From NCBI GenBank assembly GCA_012184525.1, contig WOFQ01000025.1, forward strand, positions 248,001-312,000: a DNA stretch of 64,000 bases, read 5' to 3'. The position numbers and the translations under genes are program-made. Of the stretch, positions 32,524 to 42,813 are shown piece by piece. Numbering within the stretch: the stretch's first letter is position 1; each line of letters opens with the position of its first letter. Source of the stretch: Xenoacremonium recifei (Eukaryota; Ascomycota; Sordariomycetes; Hypocreales; Nectriaceae). The notes beneath the pieces were generated by a model. It did not search any database, was not told the origin of the DNA, and saw only the letters and a list, made by a program, of their open reading frames with translations.

Positions 32524-34080
32524 ATGTCTCCAAAAGATCGTTCAGGCAAGCGCTCTATCAGAAGTCGCCATGATTCATCGCCATCAGAATACACCTTTCC
32601 AGATGCCTACGAAAATTTGGACGAACTTCGAGTCGGAGGACCAGTGGATGTTGACGATGAAAGTCCGATAAGGCGACGTCGAAGTACAATCGACGGCGAC
32701 ATTCCCCTCTCCGAACTTACTCGAAAGAACTCTGCGAGAACTCGAAGACATTCAGCAACATATACCGTCGATTACGACGTTCCCGACTCTTGGGCGAACC
32801 TCGATGAGCTGATAACCACGTCTCCGATTGAGAACCCTGATGAGAGACCTGTCTACCGCCATCGGAGTCTCGAAGAAGCACGCTCTAAAGAGAGGGACTA
32901 CGAAGAAGAGGAGAGGCGGCAGCGGCAGCAACATCCCGATGCAGATGCTGAGGCCGCTCCGGAGACTGGCGCCTCTGCCGCTCCCGGAGGAGAGCACAAA
33001 GTTTCTGCGTTCAATACAAAGCTCTATACACACTCTTACCTGGTGTTCTTCTCAATACTAGGCACCCTTGCCAGAGAAGGTCTTCCAGCATTGAACACGT
33101 ACCCAGGAACACCTCTCATATTCGACTCAATATGGCCCAATTTCGTTGGCTGCGTGATCATGGGGTTCCTTGTTGAGGATCGTATGCTGTTTCGACATGA
33201 ATGGGGGACCCCAAGATTGCCGAGAAGGGGAGTAGAGGATGCAGAGAGCGGCGGTTCAAGCTCTGATGAGGCCCAGAAAGATCTTACTGAAGCGAAGAAA
33301 TCGCATATGGCTACCAAAAAGACGATCCCGTTATTCATCGGGTTGACTACAGGCTTGTGTGGCTCGCTCACAACCTTCTCATCTTTCGTCCTGGACTCTT
33401 TCCTTGCTCTCTCAAATGGCCTGGTATCACCAGATGCGACGGCATCAACTCGTGATGCGGGCTATTCAGTCCTCGCGCTTCTGGCTGTTATTTTGACAAC
33501 ACTGAGCCTATCGCTCTGTGGTCTTTTCCTTGGTGCGCACTTGGCCATCTTTCTAGAGCCAATAACACCGTCGCTGCCTTACAGAATAACGCGAAAGATC
33601 CTGGACAGAGTTACAGTTGTTCTAGGCTGGGGGTCTTGGATTGGGGCAATAATCCTGTGTGCCTTCCCGCCTCATGATGTTTGGCGTGGGCGTGTCCTGA
33701 TATCTCTTCCCTTCGCTCCGATGGCTGTGTTCCTGCGATTCTACCTTGCCATTGGATTGAATAGCAAGGTCGCATCATTTCCCCTGGGCACCTTTGCCGC
33801 GAACGTCTTTGGAACGCTGATTCTGGGGCTGGTGTACGCCCTTTCTCATGTTCCAGTTGGAGGAATTCTCGGATGCCAAGTTTTGTACGGCGTCCAGCAA
33901 GGTTTTTGTGGTTGCCTGACCACAGTATCGACCTTAGTGGTCGAGCTCTCGTCATTGCGGCGCAGCCACGCCTATGTGTACGGCTCAGTGAGCTACTTTC
34001 TGTCCTTCGGGCTCCTGATTATCATCATCGGCAGCCTGAAGTGGACGCGTGGATTAAGCGACATGGTTTGCTCAATATAA
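32524..34080 (+). CDS. FEX: Fluoride export protein (FEX, tandem CrcB domains)
   Basis: Plasma-membrane fluoride channel/exporter of 518 residues that lowers cytosolic F-. Single exon. About 160 N-terminal residues are hydrophilic and charged, containing a duplicated motif (YTFPDAYENLDEL and YDVPDSWANLDEL, each next to RRRRS/YRHRS). Then two CrcB domains: the first from about residue 165 (LGTLAREGLPAL, NFVGCVIMGFL, GLCGSLTTFSSF), the second from about residue 355 (ANVFGTLILGLVY, GFCGCLTTVSTLVVE). Each carries the conserved Asn-x-x-Gly and Gly-x-Cys-Gly-x-x-Thr-Thr elements of the Fluc/FEX fold, with the linking helix between them. Eukaryotic FEX proteins are normally fused duplicates like this. 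Its neighbour 320 bp downstream on the same strand is an enolase, the best-known fluoride-sensitive enzyme, which supports a fluoride-defence role for the pair. Confidence 0.94.
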   Translation: MSPKDRSGKRSIRSRHDSSPSEYTFPDAYENLDELRVGGPVDVDDESPIRRRRSTIDGDIPLSELTRKNSARTRRHSATYTVDYDVPDSWANLDELITTSPIENPDERPVYRHRSLEEARSKERDYEEEERRQRQQHPDADAEAAPETGASAAPGGEHKVSAFNTKLYTHSYLVFFSILGTLAREGLPALNTYPGTPLIFDSIWPNFVGCVIMGFLVEDRMLFRHEWGTPRLPRRGVEDAESGGSSSDEAQKDLTEAKKSHMATKKTIPLFIGLTTGLCGSLTTFSSFVLDSFLALSNGLVSPDATASTRDAGYSVLALLAVILTTLSLSLCGLFLGAHLAIFLEPITPSLPYRITRKILDRVTVVLGWGSWIGAIILCAFPPHDVWRGRVLISLPFAPMAVFLRFYLAIGLNSKVASFPLGTFAANVFGTLILGLVYALSHVPVGGILGCQVLYGVQQGFCGCLTTVSTLVVELSSLRRSHAYVYGSVSYFLSFGLLIIIIGSLKWTRGLSDMVCSI

Positions 34081-34400
34081 GCTCGGAAGAGAAGAGATAG
34101 ACGGGATTTTGAGAGGTATTTCGACTAGATTTCATTGCAACTTGTACATCACGTCACCATAAACATTGAATTGAAGCAAAGGCCCGAATCGCACCGGATC
34201 GGGCGGATATACCGGAACAAACGGTTCTCAACCACGAGACGCCATGCGGAGACCAAGGAACCGAAGTTCGGCGCCTCAATGACGTGAAATGATATGATGA
34301 TCTGACGTAGATTTACCCTTTTAAAGAAGACGAATTGTGATCTTAGGGTAGTAGTCTTTCTGTTTCTCAATTAAAAACCACTTCAAGACTTAGTGACATC
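34081..34400. other. Intergenic region between FEX and enolase
   Basis: 320 bp separating two same-strand genes. It must hold the FEX 3' end and the enolase promoter; AT-rich near the start codon (AATTAAAAACC at about 34370). No defined element recognised. Confidence 0.5.
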
Positions 34401-35934
34401 ATGATTCAGGGCATCAAAGCGGCACAGCGACTTGATTCGCGGGGTAACCCGACTGTGCAAGTCGATCTCACAACCTCAATTGGTAAAAACAGCTCCTCAT
34501 TGAATCGAGGTGAAAAACATGCTTACATAGCCAAGGAACCTTCCGAGCCTTGGTCCCGTCCGGAGCATCAACTGGAGAACATGAGGCAGTTGAGCTACGA
34601 GACAAGGACAAATCCCAATTTGGCGGCAAATCTGTTCTCCACGCCGTTCACAATGTGAATGAAATCCTTGGACCGGCTCTCATTTCGGAGGGGCTTGACC
34701 CCAAGACGCAGCTGAAGGAGATTGACGCCCTCATGAAGCGTCTTGACGGAACCCCTGACAAGTCGAAATTGGGGGCCAATGCAATTCTAGGAATCAGCAT
34801 GGCATGTGCCAGAGCTGGCGCTGCGGCAGCGGTATGTTGAAATGTCTTATCCAGTGAATGGTGTCGGGGGCCGGAAACTGATCATAAAAACAGGGAATTC
34901 CCTTATACGAATTCTTGCAGAAGGAGGCCGGTGCATCCAAACCTTATGTCATGCCAGTCCCCTTCCTGAACGTCCTAAATGGCGGCGTTCACTCTGGGAA
35001 CACCATGGCTTTCCAGGAAATCATGCTTGCGCCAACTGGAGCAAACTCCTTCGAGGAGGGCATTCGAATGGCTGCAGAGGTATATCACACACTCAAATCG
35101 GTGCTCACGGAGCAGTTCGGAGCCCCTGGTATGCTCCCCTGTCACAATTTAGTATCCTATAACTAATCCTATGCTTGGTAGCTACCGGAGTTGGAGACGA
35201 GGGTGGCTTTGCTCCTCCCATCTCGACCTTGGAACAAGCCCTTGACCTGCTAGGCGTTGCAGTTGAGAAGGCCGGTTACACGGGCCGTATCAAGTACGCA
35301 ATCGACCCCGCGTCCTCCGAGTTTTTCGATACCACCTCTGGAAACTATGACTTGGCCTTCAAGAACAAGTCTGTCACGGATGTCAAGAACTCAAAGGAGA
35401 TGCAACAACTCTATACCGATATCATCAAGAAGTACCCGCTCGTCCTCCTGGAAGACCCATTCGCAGAGGATGATTGGGAGAGTTGGTCACAATTCAACCA
35501 GACCTGCCCTATTGAACTTGTTGGCGACGACCTCCTCTGCACGAACGTGGAGCGCGTTAAGATGGCAGCAGATAAGAAAGCCTGCAACTCAATGTTGCTC
35601 AAGGTGAACCAGATCGGCACCGTCAGCGAGTCCATTGAAGCGTAAGTAAAAGAATGGTTCAGGCAGATGGCAGAAACACTGACAATTGTATAGTGCCAAC
35701 TATGCCTACAGTCTGGGCTGGGGTGTATTCGTCTCGCATCGTTCAGGCGAAACCACTGATGACTTCATTGCTGATTTGACTGTTGGCTTGAGAACGGGCC
35801 ACTTGAAGTCAGGCGCTCCAGCCAGAGGCGAGCGTGTTGCCAAGTATAACCGACTTCTGGATATCGAGGCTGAGCTGAAAGCCAAAGGTGTACCGGTGAC
35901 ATACGCCGGAGAGCATTTTAAGCCTAACAACTAG
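34401..35934 (+). CDS. Enolase, divergent paralogue next to FEX
   Basis: 2-phosphoglycerate dehydratase of 437 residues, cytosolic glycolysis/gluconeogenesis. Exons 34401-34482, 34536-34831, 34894-35128, 35182-35641, 35694-35934; the first acceptor is CCAAG, which restores VDLTTSIGTFRALVPSGASTG. Catalytic and metal residues are all present: Ser in SGASTGEHEA, His in NGGVHSGN, Glu in AFQEIM, Glu in GDEGGFAP, metal Asp/Glu/Asp in AIDPASSEFF, LEDPFAEDDW and VGDDLLCTN, Lys in LLKVNQIGT, SHRSGET and Lys in GHLKSGAPAR. The N-terminus (MIQGIKAAQRLDSRGNPTVQV) and several second-shell positions differ from the usual housekeeping form, suggesting a second, specialised enolase rather than the main glycolytic copy. 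Placement behind a fluoride exporter suggests replacement or reinforcement of enolase under fluoride; that is inference. Confidence 0.95.
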
Positions 35935-36378
35935 AACATAGGGAACGGGCTTGGGGTTTAGATTGTCGTAATAGGATAAGTCAATAAAACATTCCAGATT
36001 AGGATAGAAACAGTCGTTTACTGGCTTAATTACTCTCAAACCTCGTGACTGCAACAGATGGGCCATCCTTGGATATCTATCTCCCCACCAAATATGGGTT
36101 CTTAAAAGCTCGACGAAATAAAGAGTCTCTTTGTCTTGGATTTACAGCTAAGTATTGCAGAAGCGTATAAGATTAACATGACATCGACACTATGCGGCTG
36201 GGAACAATGAATGATGAGTATGTCTAGAATTAAAATAAGACATTATGGGACTATATTGCAATTATGCTAGGCTATGCGACGAAGGATGACTGGCTTTGCT
36301 GAGAATCTGTCTCGTATCGAAGTCCCTAATATTTCTAGCAGAGATTTACCTCGTCTGTGGTCATGAAGAAGAGGATTT
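35935..36378. other. Convergent 3' intergenic region
   Basis: About 440 bp of AT-rich sequence between the stop codons of the enolase and permease genes. No feature seen beyond presumed 3' UTRs. Confidence 0.5.
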
Positions 36379-38298
36379 CTAGATGCAGTATCGGAAATGT
36401 TTATTCTGCTTATCCGTCAGATCCTCGAAACTTTCCAAGGCCTCCTCGGTGAAGTTGGTTTCGTCGAGCAGTCCCTTCTTTTGCTTTTGGCGGTTCTCAA
36501 ACCAACAGAGAGACGTGTATATAACTTGCAGGCCCATAGCTGCAGCGTATGAGCCGAGTAATCCTTTGATGGCAGTCTTGTATCTTGGGACCTCGGATGG
36601 AAGGAACAGATGAGGCCCGGCAATGTTTCCCGCGCAGTAAAGGCTAGAAGGACAGATTAGCATTGGAAACAAGTAGTTGAACTAAATAGGAAAGCCTACA
36701 CGAAGTATATGCCTAGAACAGTGCTTCGCTTGGTGTGACCAGCAGTGTTTAATCCAGGAAGCGTCCAGTTTAGGATGACGGGTGAACCCAGAACGCCTTG
36801 CATCCAGCACATGCCAACCAAGGCATATCGATGCGATAGGCTGATCTTCAAGATTCCAATCAGTCCTGCAAGTCCGGGGATACAAGCAACTACGCCAGAG
36901 TTAGTGTTTCCGTAGAAAGATGCATCGTCATAACGCCATGCGGGCGACAACATACGTATGATAGTGATACCGATCATATTTGGCAACCTTGACAGGTAAC
37001 CGAATGCAATGACCATGACAAGCTCAAAAGCCCCTACAGGAGTTTGCAAGAGGCTAGTCTTGAGAGCATCATAGCCGAAACCCTTAATGATAGCAGACAG
37101 GAAGTTTGCGACACCGCCGTTGAGGATACCGTAGCAGATTGCCATGAGTGACAGAAGCCACACCTTTGGATCAAGAACAGCCTCCTTGATCTGCTCCGGA
37201 ACAATCTTGTTATGCTTAAGGCCGGTTTGGTTGTGGGAGATTCGCCACACAGCGACGACCTTCTCGTATTCAGACAGCATTTTGGCATTGTGAGGGCCAT
37301 CGGGCAGGAACATGAGAATCACGAAACCCCAAAGGAAGGTCATCGCACCCACAATCTGAGACGAGAAAGTTATAATGATGCTTAGGGACAACTGAATGAG
37401 CCGTGTGCTCGACGTACCAGATAAATGAGCTTCCACTGCGGAATCGACAAGCCAGTAGCATGTCCAGCTCCGTACGCCAGAAGGGCGCCGATAATTGAGG
37501 AAACACCATTGACCGACAACCAGAAGGAACTTCGAAGACTCTGTTCCTCTCTCGTCCAGAGCATGGACGTCAAGATGATGAACGCTGGTGAGATAACGGC
37601 TTCAAGCAACCCAAGGAAGAAGCGAATTGCGAAAAACCCCGAGAAGTTGAAGACAGCGGCCTGTATGGACATCTCTTTAGAACGCGATGTGAAGTTACTC
37701 TGAGCGTGGACTAACCTGAAGCATGCACACTCCACCCCAGATAAAAAGCATTACTCCAATAAGCTTGCCAATGGGATGCCGCTGAAGCAGAACCTGCCAT
37801 GGGTAGGCTCCTGTAAGCCATCCGAAGTACAAAGCAGACGACACCCACGAATAGTCATCGCCTGTCATGTTTGTGTCTTCCTGTAGACCGTATGCGTTCG
37901 AGTAGTTGAGACTGGATGTGAATGATGAGCTACAAATCGAGGCATGCCGATACCTGCTAGAGAATTGAGTACTTACGTCTGCTTGTCTAGGAAACTCAAC
38001 ATGTAGGTTACCATCATCTACAAGTTGCACTGTTAGTGGAGAATCAAGTGAGCGTTGATAAGGATGCAGATCTTACCATCGGCAAGACAATGAAGTCGAG
38101 CTTCCTCCGGACCTTCACAGAGTCTCTTTCCAATTGGACCTCATCGTATTGAAGGGACTGCTGGAAGTACTCCTTTCCGAGTTCGTTAAGATCGATCTTT
38201 TGGCCTCCGAGACGAGCAAACAATCCGACGGGCTTGGTGGTGCCCGAGCCGTGATCAGTGGACGAGGTCACGGCCTCATCGGCCTCCATTTTAGACAT
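36379..38298 (-). CDS. MFS permease, Dal5/allantoate (anion:cation symporter) family
   Basis: Plasma-membrane importer of 518 residues with about 12 transmembrane helices. Seven exons: 38298-38077, 38017-37977, 37911-37716, 37660-37418, 37355-36956, 36889-36700, 36643-36379. Family marks are RRKLDFIVLPMMVTYMLSFLDKQTLNYSNAYGL, AIRFFLGLLEAVISPAF, WTREEQSLRSSFWLS, the central loop FLPDGPHNAKMLSEYEK, and the late NTAGHTKRSTVLGIYFVLYCAGNIAGPHLF motif with DAP-like SEVPRYKTA. Dal5-type carriers import allantoate, ureidosuccinate, nicotinate, vitamins, dipeptides or organic anions. The gene diverges from an amidase across a promoter crowded with GATA sites, so a nitrogen-containing carboxylate or amide is a plausible cargo. 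Confidence 0.93.
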
Positions 38299-39134
38299 GA
38301 TGATAGGTGGGATGTGCCTGCGGGACTGTTACCGATAGCAATGCCGGAGTTGAGGGCCGAAGGATCCTTCTGCAGTGTGAGCGTCGTGCAAAAGCTCGGT
38401 GTATTTGAAGAAGATGGTGAAGATGTCCGGCCTTTATACCTGCACCAGCATTCCTTTTCCCCAGATCCAGGGGTCACAAGACACATGGTAGCGATTGAAC
38501 CGTGCTGGATAGCTTTCTGAAGCCTTGTTTATCAACCTCCCTGGTCTTCAGTAGCGCTAGGCCGCTATGGCGTAGCTATCTGTGTGGATAGCAAGCATCC
38601 TCAAGAAGCCGGGATCGCGGTTCCGGTCATACCCCGCATTTTGACTATCTTTGAACTCAGGATTACAGCGCCGAGAGGCGCTAATGTCGCTAAGATAGCA
38701 ATTCTGATAGCGTAGATAGCTGTGCAAGATGATAGCCTTGACGATAGCGAACCTGCGGTCTCGGAGACGGCAACTAAGCGTCTCGCAGAGGGGAGGAATG
38801 TAGCGGCCTTGTTGGAGGTTCTGGCGAACAATTAGATGGCTTGGCTGCGAATTTTCAGCTAATTAATGCGCGTTCAGATATCCTAGATAGCAACGATAAA
38901 TCTGTACAGCGAAACAATGGTTTCCCCGCAAGCTCGTGGCCCCAAATGCCCTGAAATGTCTCCAGTTTAGTGGCCTACATATATTAACGCCTCTTTATCG
39001 TGGCAGCCACCTCACCTCTCCCTCTTTATCGTTCATATCCCTATGCCTATCTGCGTGACTATCGATTATCCTTCTGCATCAGCTGGTTGGCACATCCCGC
39101 ATCATTTCGCGATTGTTTTCTGATCACCACTAAG
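38299..39134. other. Bidirectional promoter region, permease/amidase
   Basis: About 0.84 kb shared by the two divergent genes; dominated by the GATA cluster described separately. Upstream of the permease the first 220 bp hold no recognised element. Confidence 0.6.
38529..39064. promoter_or_regulatory. Dense GATA-factor site cluster in a bidirectional promoter
   Basis: Fourteen HGATAR matches on both strands between the divergent permease and amidase genes. Starts on the + strand: 38693, 38705, 38714, 38730, 38742, 38885, 38894. Starts on the - strand: 38529, 38576, 38645, 38995, 39026, 39047, 39059. Two further GATA cores lie near 38587 and 39066. HGATAR is the site of AreA/NIT2-type nitrogen regulators. 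Chance predicts one or two in this length. Confidence 0.8.
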
Positions 39135-41079
39135 ATGACTACTGTCACTCTCACTGCATCTTCCAGCGCCAAGGAGCAACTTACAGAGCCTCCGAAGTCT
39201 TGGGAAGCGGTACGGGATCAGAAGAGGGCGGAGCAACTGTCCAGAATTCCCGAGCAATGGAGATTGACACCCGCGACATATCCTCCTGCTGGCACCGTGG
39301 ATCTGCGGCCTGTTGCGACTAAGTCCGGTATACTGTCTGACAGAGAGCTATTGATCACAGGTGAAACCTACGATGCTACATCTCTCGCCGCCGAGATCGC
39401 CAAGGGCACATATACAGCAGAAGAGACCGTCACAGCCTTTTGTAAGCGAGCGGCTATCTGCCAGCAGCTCTGCAATGCATTGACTGAGATTTTCTTCGCC
39501 GACGCAATCGAGAAGGCGAAGAAGTTGGATGAGCATTTCAAGGCTACAGGCAAGACCGTGGGGCCTTTCCACGGCTTACCTATGACGTTCAAGGTAAGTC
39601 TATTCCATCAAGACCTTCTCTTAGATCCACGGACAAGTGGTTTCTAACGGGCGTATCAGGAATGCTTCCACGTTAAGGGATATGATGCCTGCAATGGCTA
39701 CATTTCTCGGTGTTTCAGCCCTTCAACTACCACCACTCCAATTATTCAATTGGTTGAGGAGGCTGGAGCAGTTGTCATTGCGAAAACCAACGTCCCGCAG
39801 ACTATGCTTGTCGCGGAGTGTGACAACAACGTTTTTGGGCACACTGCAAACCCGCTCTTCAGCCATCTGTCTTGTGGTGGCAGCAGTGGTGGTGAAGGAG
39901 TGCTGTCAGCCTTCAGGGGCAACGCACTGGGTGTTGGTACCGACGTTGGTGGCTCCATTCGGTAAGTCGGGAACTTCAAGTTGAGGTTCACTGTAGGAAC
40001 AGAATTCTGTGCTGACTCTGGCGCTACTAGACTCCCAGCAACCTTCAATGGTGTGTATGGCTACAAACCCTCAGTTGGCATCCTTCCTTTCATTGGCTAC
40101 GCTGCTTCTGGCTGGACTGGTGTCAATAACGGCATCCCTGCGGTTCTCGGTCCCCTTGGTCATTCCATGCGTGACCTGAAGCTGTTCACTGAGGCAGTCC
40201 GAGCACGTGAGCCCTGGAAATTTGATCCCGCGGTTCTGTCAGGCGTCATGGAGCATGCGGCTGCCGTACCTGAGAAAAAGCCAGTCGTTGGAATTCTCTA
40301 CGAGTCCGGAGTTACCCCACACCCTCCCGTACGACGCGCAGTTCTCGAAGCCAAGCAAAAGCTCGAGGGAGCAGGATTTGAAACCCGGGATTTTGGGCCC
40401 CTCTGCCCGGACTTTAAGGAAATTCGAGATATTGCTGCCGAGCTCTTCACGGTTGACGCACTCTCGTATCAAAGACAGGAACTTGCTAAGTCGGGAGAGC
40501 CAGTGGTTCCCTCAGTGGCAAACTTTGGATACTGGGATCTCCCTCGGAAGACGCACGAGGAGATGTGGCAATACAACACAAGGAAGGGCGAGATCCAAAA
40601 GAAAATGCTTGATGCCTGGCAACAAGCTGGGATTGATGTTCTGATTACGCCAGCTGCTCCTCACGCTCCAGTCGAGAAGGATAGGTGTACATCTGAACTT
40701 TATACTGTAGTTTGGAACGCTGTGGATGTAAGTATCTTTATCCGGTTGTTGGATGGTTAGCTAATCAGCTTCTCAGTATCCTGCTATTATCATGCCATTC
40801 TCAACCGTGGATCCCGCCGTGGACTTGAAGGATGAGGCGTTCAAGCCGAAACATGCCATGGATGAAGCCATCCAAGCCCTATGTAAGTCCCAGCTTTGCT
40901 TTATTCAGTTATTGACCCTTCAAGCCCACAGCGACATGTTTTTGCTAATAATTTTCACAGATGATCCCAAGTTGATGGCTGGCGCGCCCGTGGCGCTCCA
41001 GATTGTCGCTCCTAGATTACAAGACGCGGCTCTGCTGAAATACGCCGAGTCTCTAGATAGCGTTCTCAACAAGAACTAA
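39135..41079 (+). CDS. Amidase-signature hydrolase (general amidase / acetamidase-like)
   Basis: Amidase of 560 residues hydrolysing a carboxamide to acid plus ammonia. Exons 39135-39593, 39660-39961, 40031-40727, 40777-40882, 40961-41079. The Ser-cisSer-Lys triad is complete: Lys in GLPMTFKECFHVKG (across intron 1), cis-Ser in SCGGSSGGEG, and nucleophile Ser in GVGTDVGGSIRLPA (across intron 2). YGYKPSVGILP, GPLGHSMRDL and the C-terminal MAGAPVALQIVAPRLQD are typical of fungal general amidases such as AmdS and GmdA. The upstream in-frame Met at 39000 lies in promoter sequence, so 39135 is preferred. Divergent from a Dal5-type permease through a GATA-rich promoter, suggesting coordinated nitrogen-repressible expression. 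The exact amide is unknown. Confidence 0.95.
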
Positions 41080-41750
41080 ATGGAGCCACGTTGTAAATTA
41101 GACTGGACCTTGGATAGCTAGAATTATAGAACCATGTTTCATCAACAATTTCTGAAGGTACTACACCACAATATGGGATGATCTCGAGAAGATCTAGAAG
41201 CCTTGATAGCTTTATTTTCGAGCTAGGGACACTAAGTTTCCGAAGTTGCCGAAATAGTTCGCGATGACTGATAGCGTACAAATGAGAAACAACCCGGAGT
41301 TCAAGCCAGGAAGATAACCTCAAGCATGCTGCATGACAGGCCCCGGACAGATCTGAATACCAGCTGATCCGGATGACGAACCCACAGTGAAGCCGCGGGG
41401 TATCCTTCAATAGATCTATGAAACGTTGGGCAGATACCGAGGCAAACCGAACAGGGCGACACACAACACAACCCCTCCTTATCTCCATGCTATCTTAGCG
41501 TCGGGGCGACATTCGGAGGTTGCAGCGTTGCAGATGGCCGAGGCATTTGCTGGCGTCTTGGCTTCTACTATATCCGCCATGAATATCCGGCTCGGGAATT
41601 CCCTCCGATGCAACAACAGATAACCTGCCTAGGCTACGGAGTCTATGTATCAGTGAGCTTACAATCGTCTTTGAAGCTGCCACCAGTGGGTCTTCACAAG
41701 ATCACTGAGTCTCAATCGTTTCCCCTGACGTTTCGGTCACTCCACCTAAG
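41080..41750. other. Intergenic region
   Basis: About 0.67 kb between the amidase and ketopantoate-reductase-like genes. A minus-strand frame at 41066-41488 has no domain. Nothing specific seen. Confidence 0.5.
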
Positions 41751-42761
41751 ATGCCTGCCACAACCACCACACCGAAATACCGAGTGTGTCTTATTGGGTC
41801 GGGGGGCGTTGGCACTATTGCGTCCGTCGTCCTCGCCAAGTCAAACTTGGCTCATGTGACAGCTGTTCTCCGATCAAAATACAAATACGTTTCAGAGCAT
41901 GGCTGGGAGATAGACTCCATTGATCATGGCAAGCTTTCGGGATGGAGACCGCACCGCGTCGTGGGTTCCGCCATCGATGCTACAGTGGATGAGAACGGCG
42001 AGCAGGTGGAATATGATTACGTTGTCGTTTGCGCAAAGCAATTACCGACTCGAAACCCAGTCAAGGACATGATAGCCCCGGTAGTCACCGCTGGAAAAAC
42101 CACGGTGGTGATGATTCAGAACGGGATGGGAATCGAAAAAGAAATCATTGAAGCCTGGCCCGCTAACGCCGTGGTGAGCAGTGTGAGCCACATCGGGAGT
42201 TCGATCGAGGAGCCCAATATCGTGAAACAAATTGGCAGAGACGTATCAAAGATGGGACCTCACTACCACGATGGGCTTGACGACACCGAAAGTATGAAGA
42301 GAGCAAAGGCATTCACAGACATGTATCTGGCTGGAGGTGCCAGCGTCTGTGAGCTGGTAGACGACATCCAAGTAGCCAGATGGGAGAAATTGCTATGGAA
42401 CGGAACCTTCAATACCATATGCGCAATGACGAGGACAGATGTTGGTCAAATACAGACCAGCAAGGGAAGAGAAACACTTCTCATTCCGATGATGTGGGAA
42501 ATCTGGCGTATCGCAAAGGCTGCAGGTCATGCCATGCCCGACACCATCGTGGAATGGATGGCATATCGCTTACCAAACGATTGCAACTACCGGCCAAGCA
42601 TGCTTCTAGATATCGAGAACCAGCGCCCAATGGAGTTGGAAGTGATTCTAGGGAATCCGTTGAAGATGGCAAAAGAGTTAGGCGTAGACGCGCCGACTAT
42701 GACTACTGTGTATAATTTGTTGAAAATCGAGGAGTGGAAAATTGACCAAGCGAATCAGTAA
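41751..42761 (+). CDS. Ketopantoate reductase family (ApbA/PanE) oxidoreductase
   Basis: NADPH-dependent 2-dehydropantoate 2-reductase family member of 336 residues, intronless. N-terminal Rossmann motif VCLIGSGGVGTIASVVLAKS, then VVVCAKQLPT and VMIQNGMGIE, and the C-terminal helical domain with the catalytic Lys in WEKLLWNGTFNTICAM and the later PSMLLDIENQRPMELEVILG, in which the Glu aligns with the catalytic/substrate Glu region of PanE. The family includes both pantothenate-pathway enzymes and many fungal paralogues acting on other 2-oxo acids, so a role in coenzyme A synthesis is possible but not certain. It converges on a Zn2Cys6 regulator only about 50 bp away. Confidence 0.93.
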   Translation: MPATTTTPKYRVCLIGSGGVGTIASVVLAKSNLAHVTAVLRSKYKYVSEHGWEIDSIDHGKLSGWRPHRVVGSAIDATVDENGEQVEYDYVVVCAKQLPTRNPVKDMIAPVVTAGKTTVVMIQNGMGIEKEIIEAWPANAVVSSVSHIGSSIEEPNIVKQIGRDVSKMGPHYHDGLDDTESMKRAKAFTDMYLAGGASVCELVDDIQVARWEKLLWNGTFNTICAMTRTDVGQIQTSKGRETLLIPMMWEIWRIAKAAGHAMPDTIVEWMAYRLPNDCNYRPSMLLDIENQRPMELEVILGNPLKMAKELGVDAPTMTTVYNLLKIEEWKIDQANQ

Positions 42762-42813
42762 CAATGGATTGGTATCATATACTAATAACTCATCGCTGAA
42801 AATATCCTCAACC

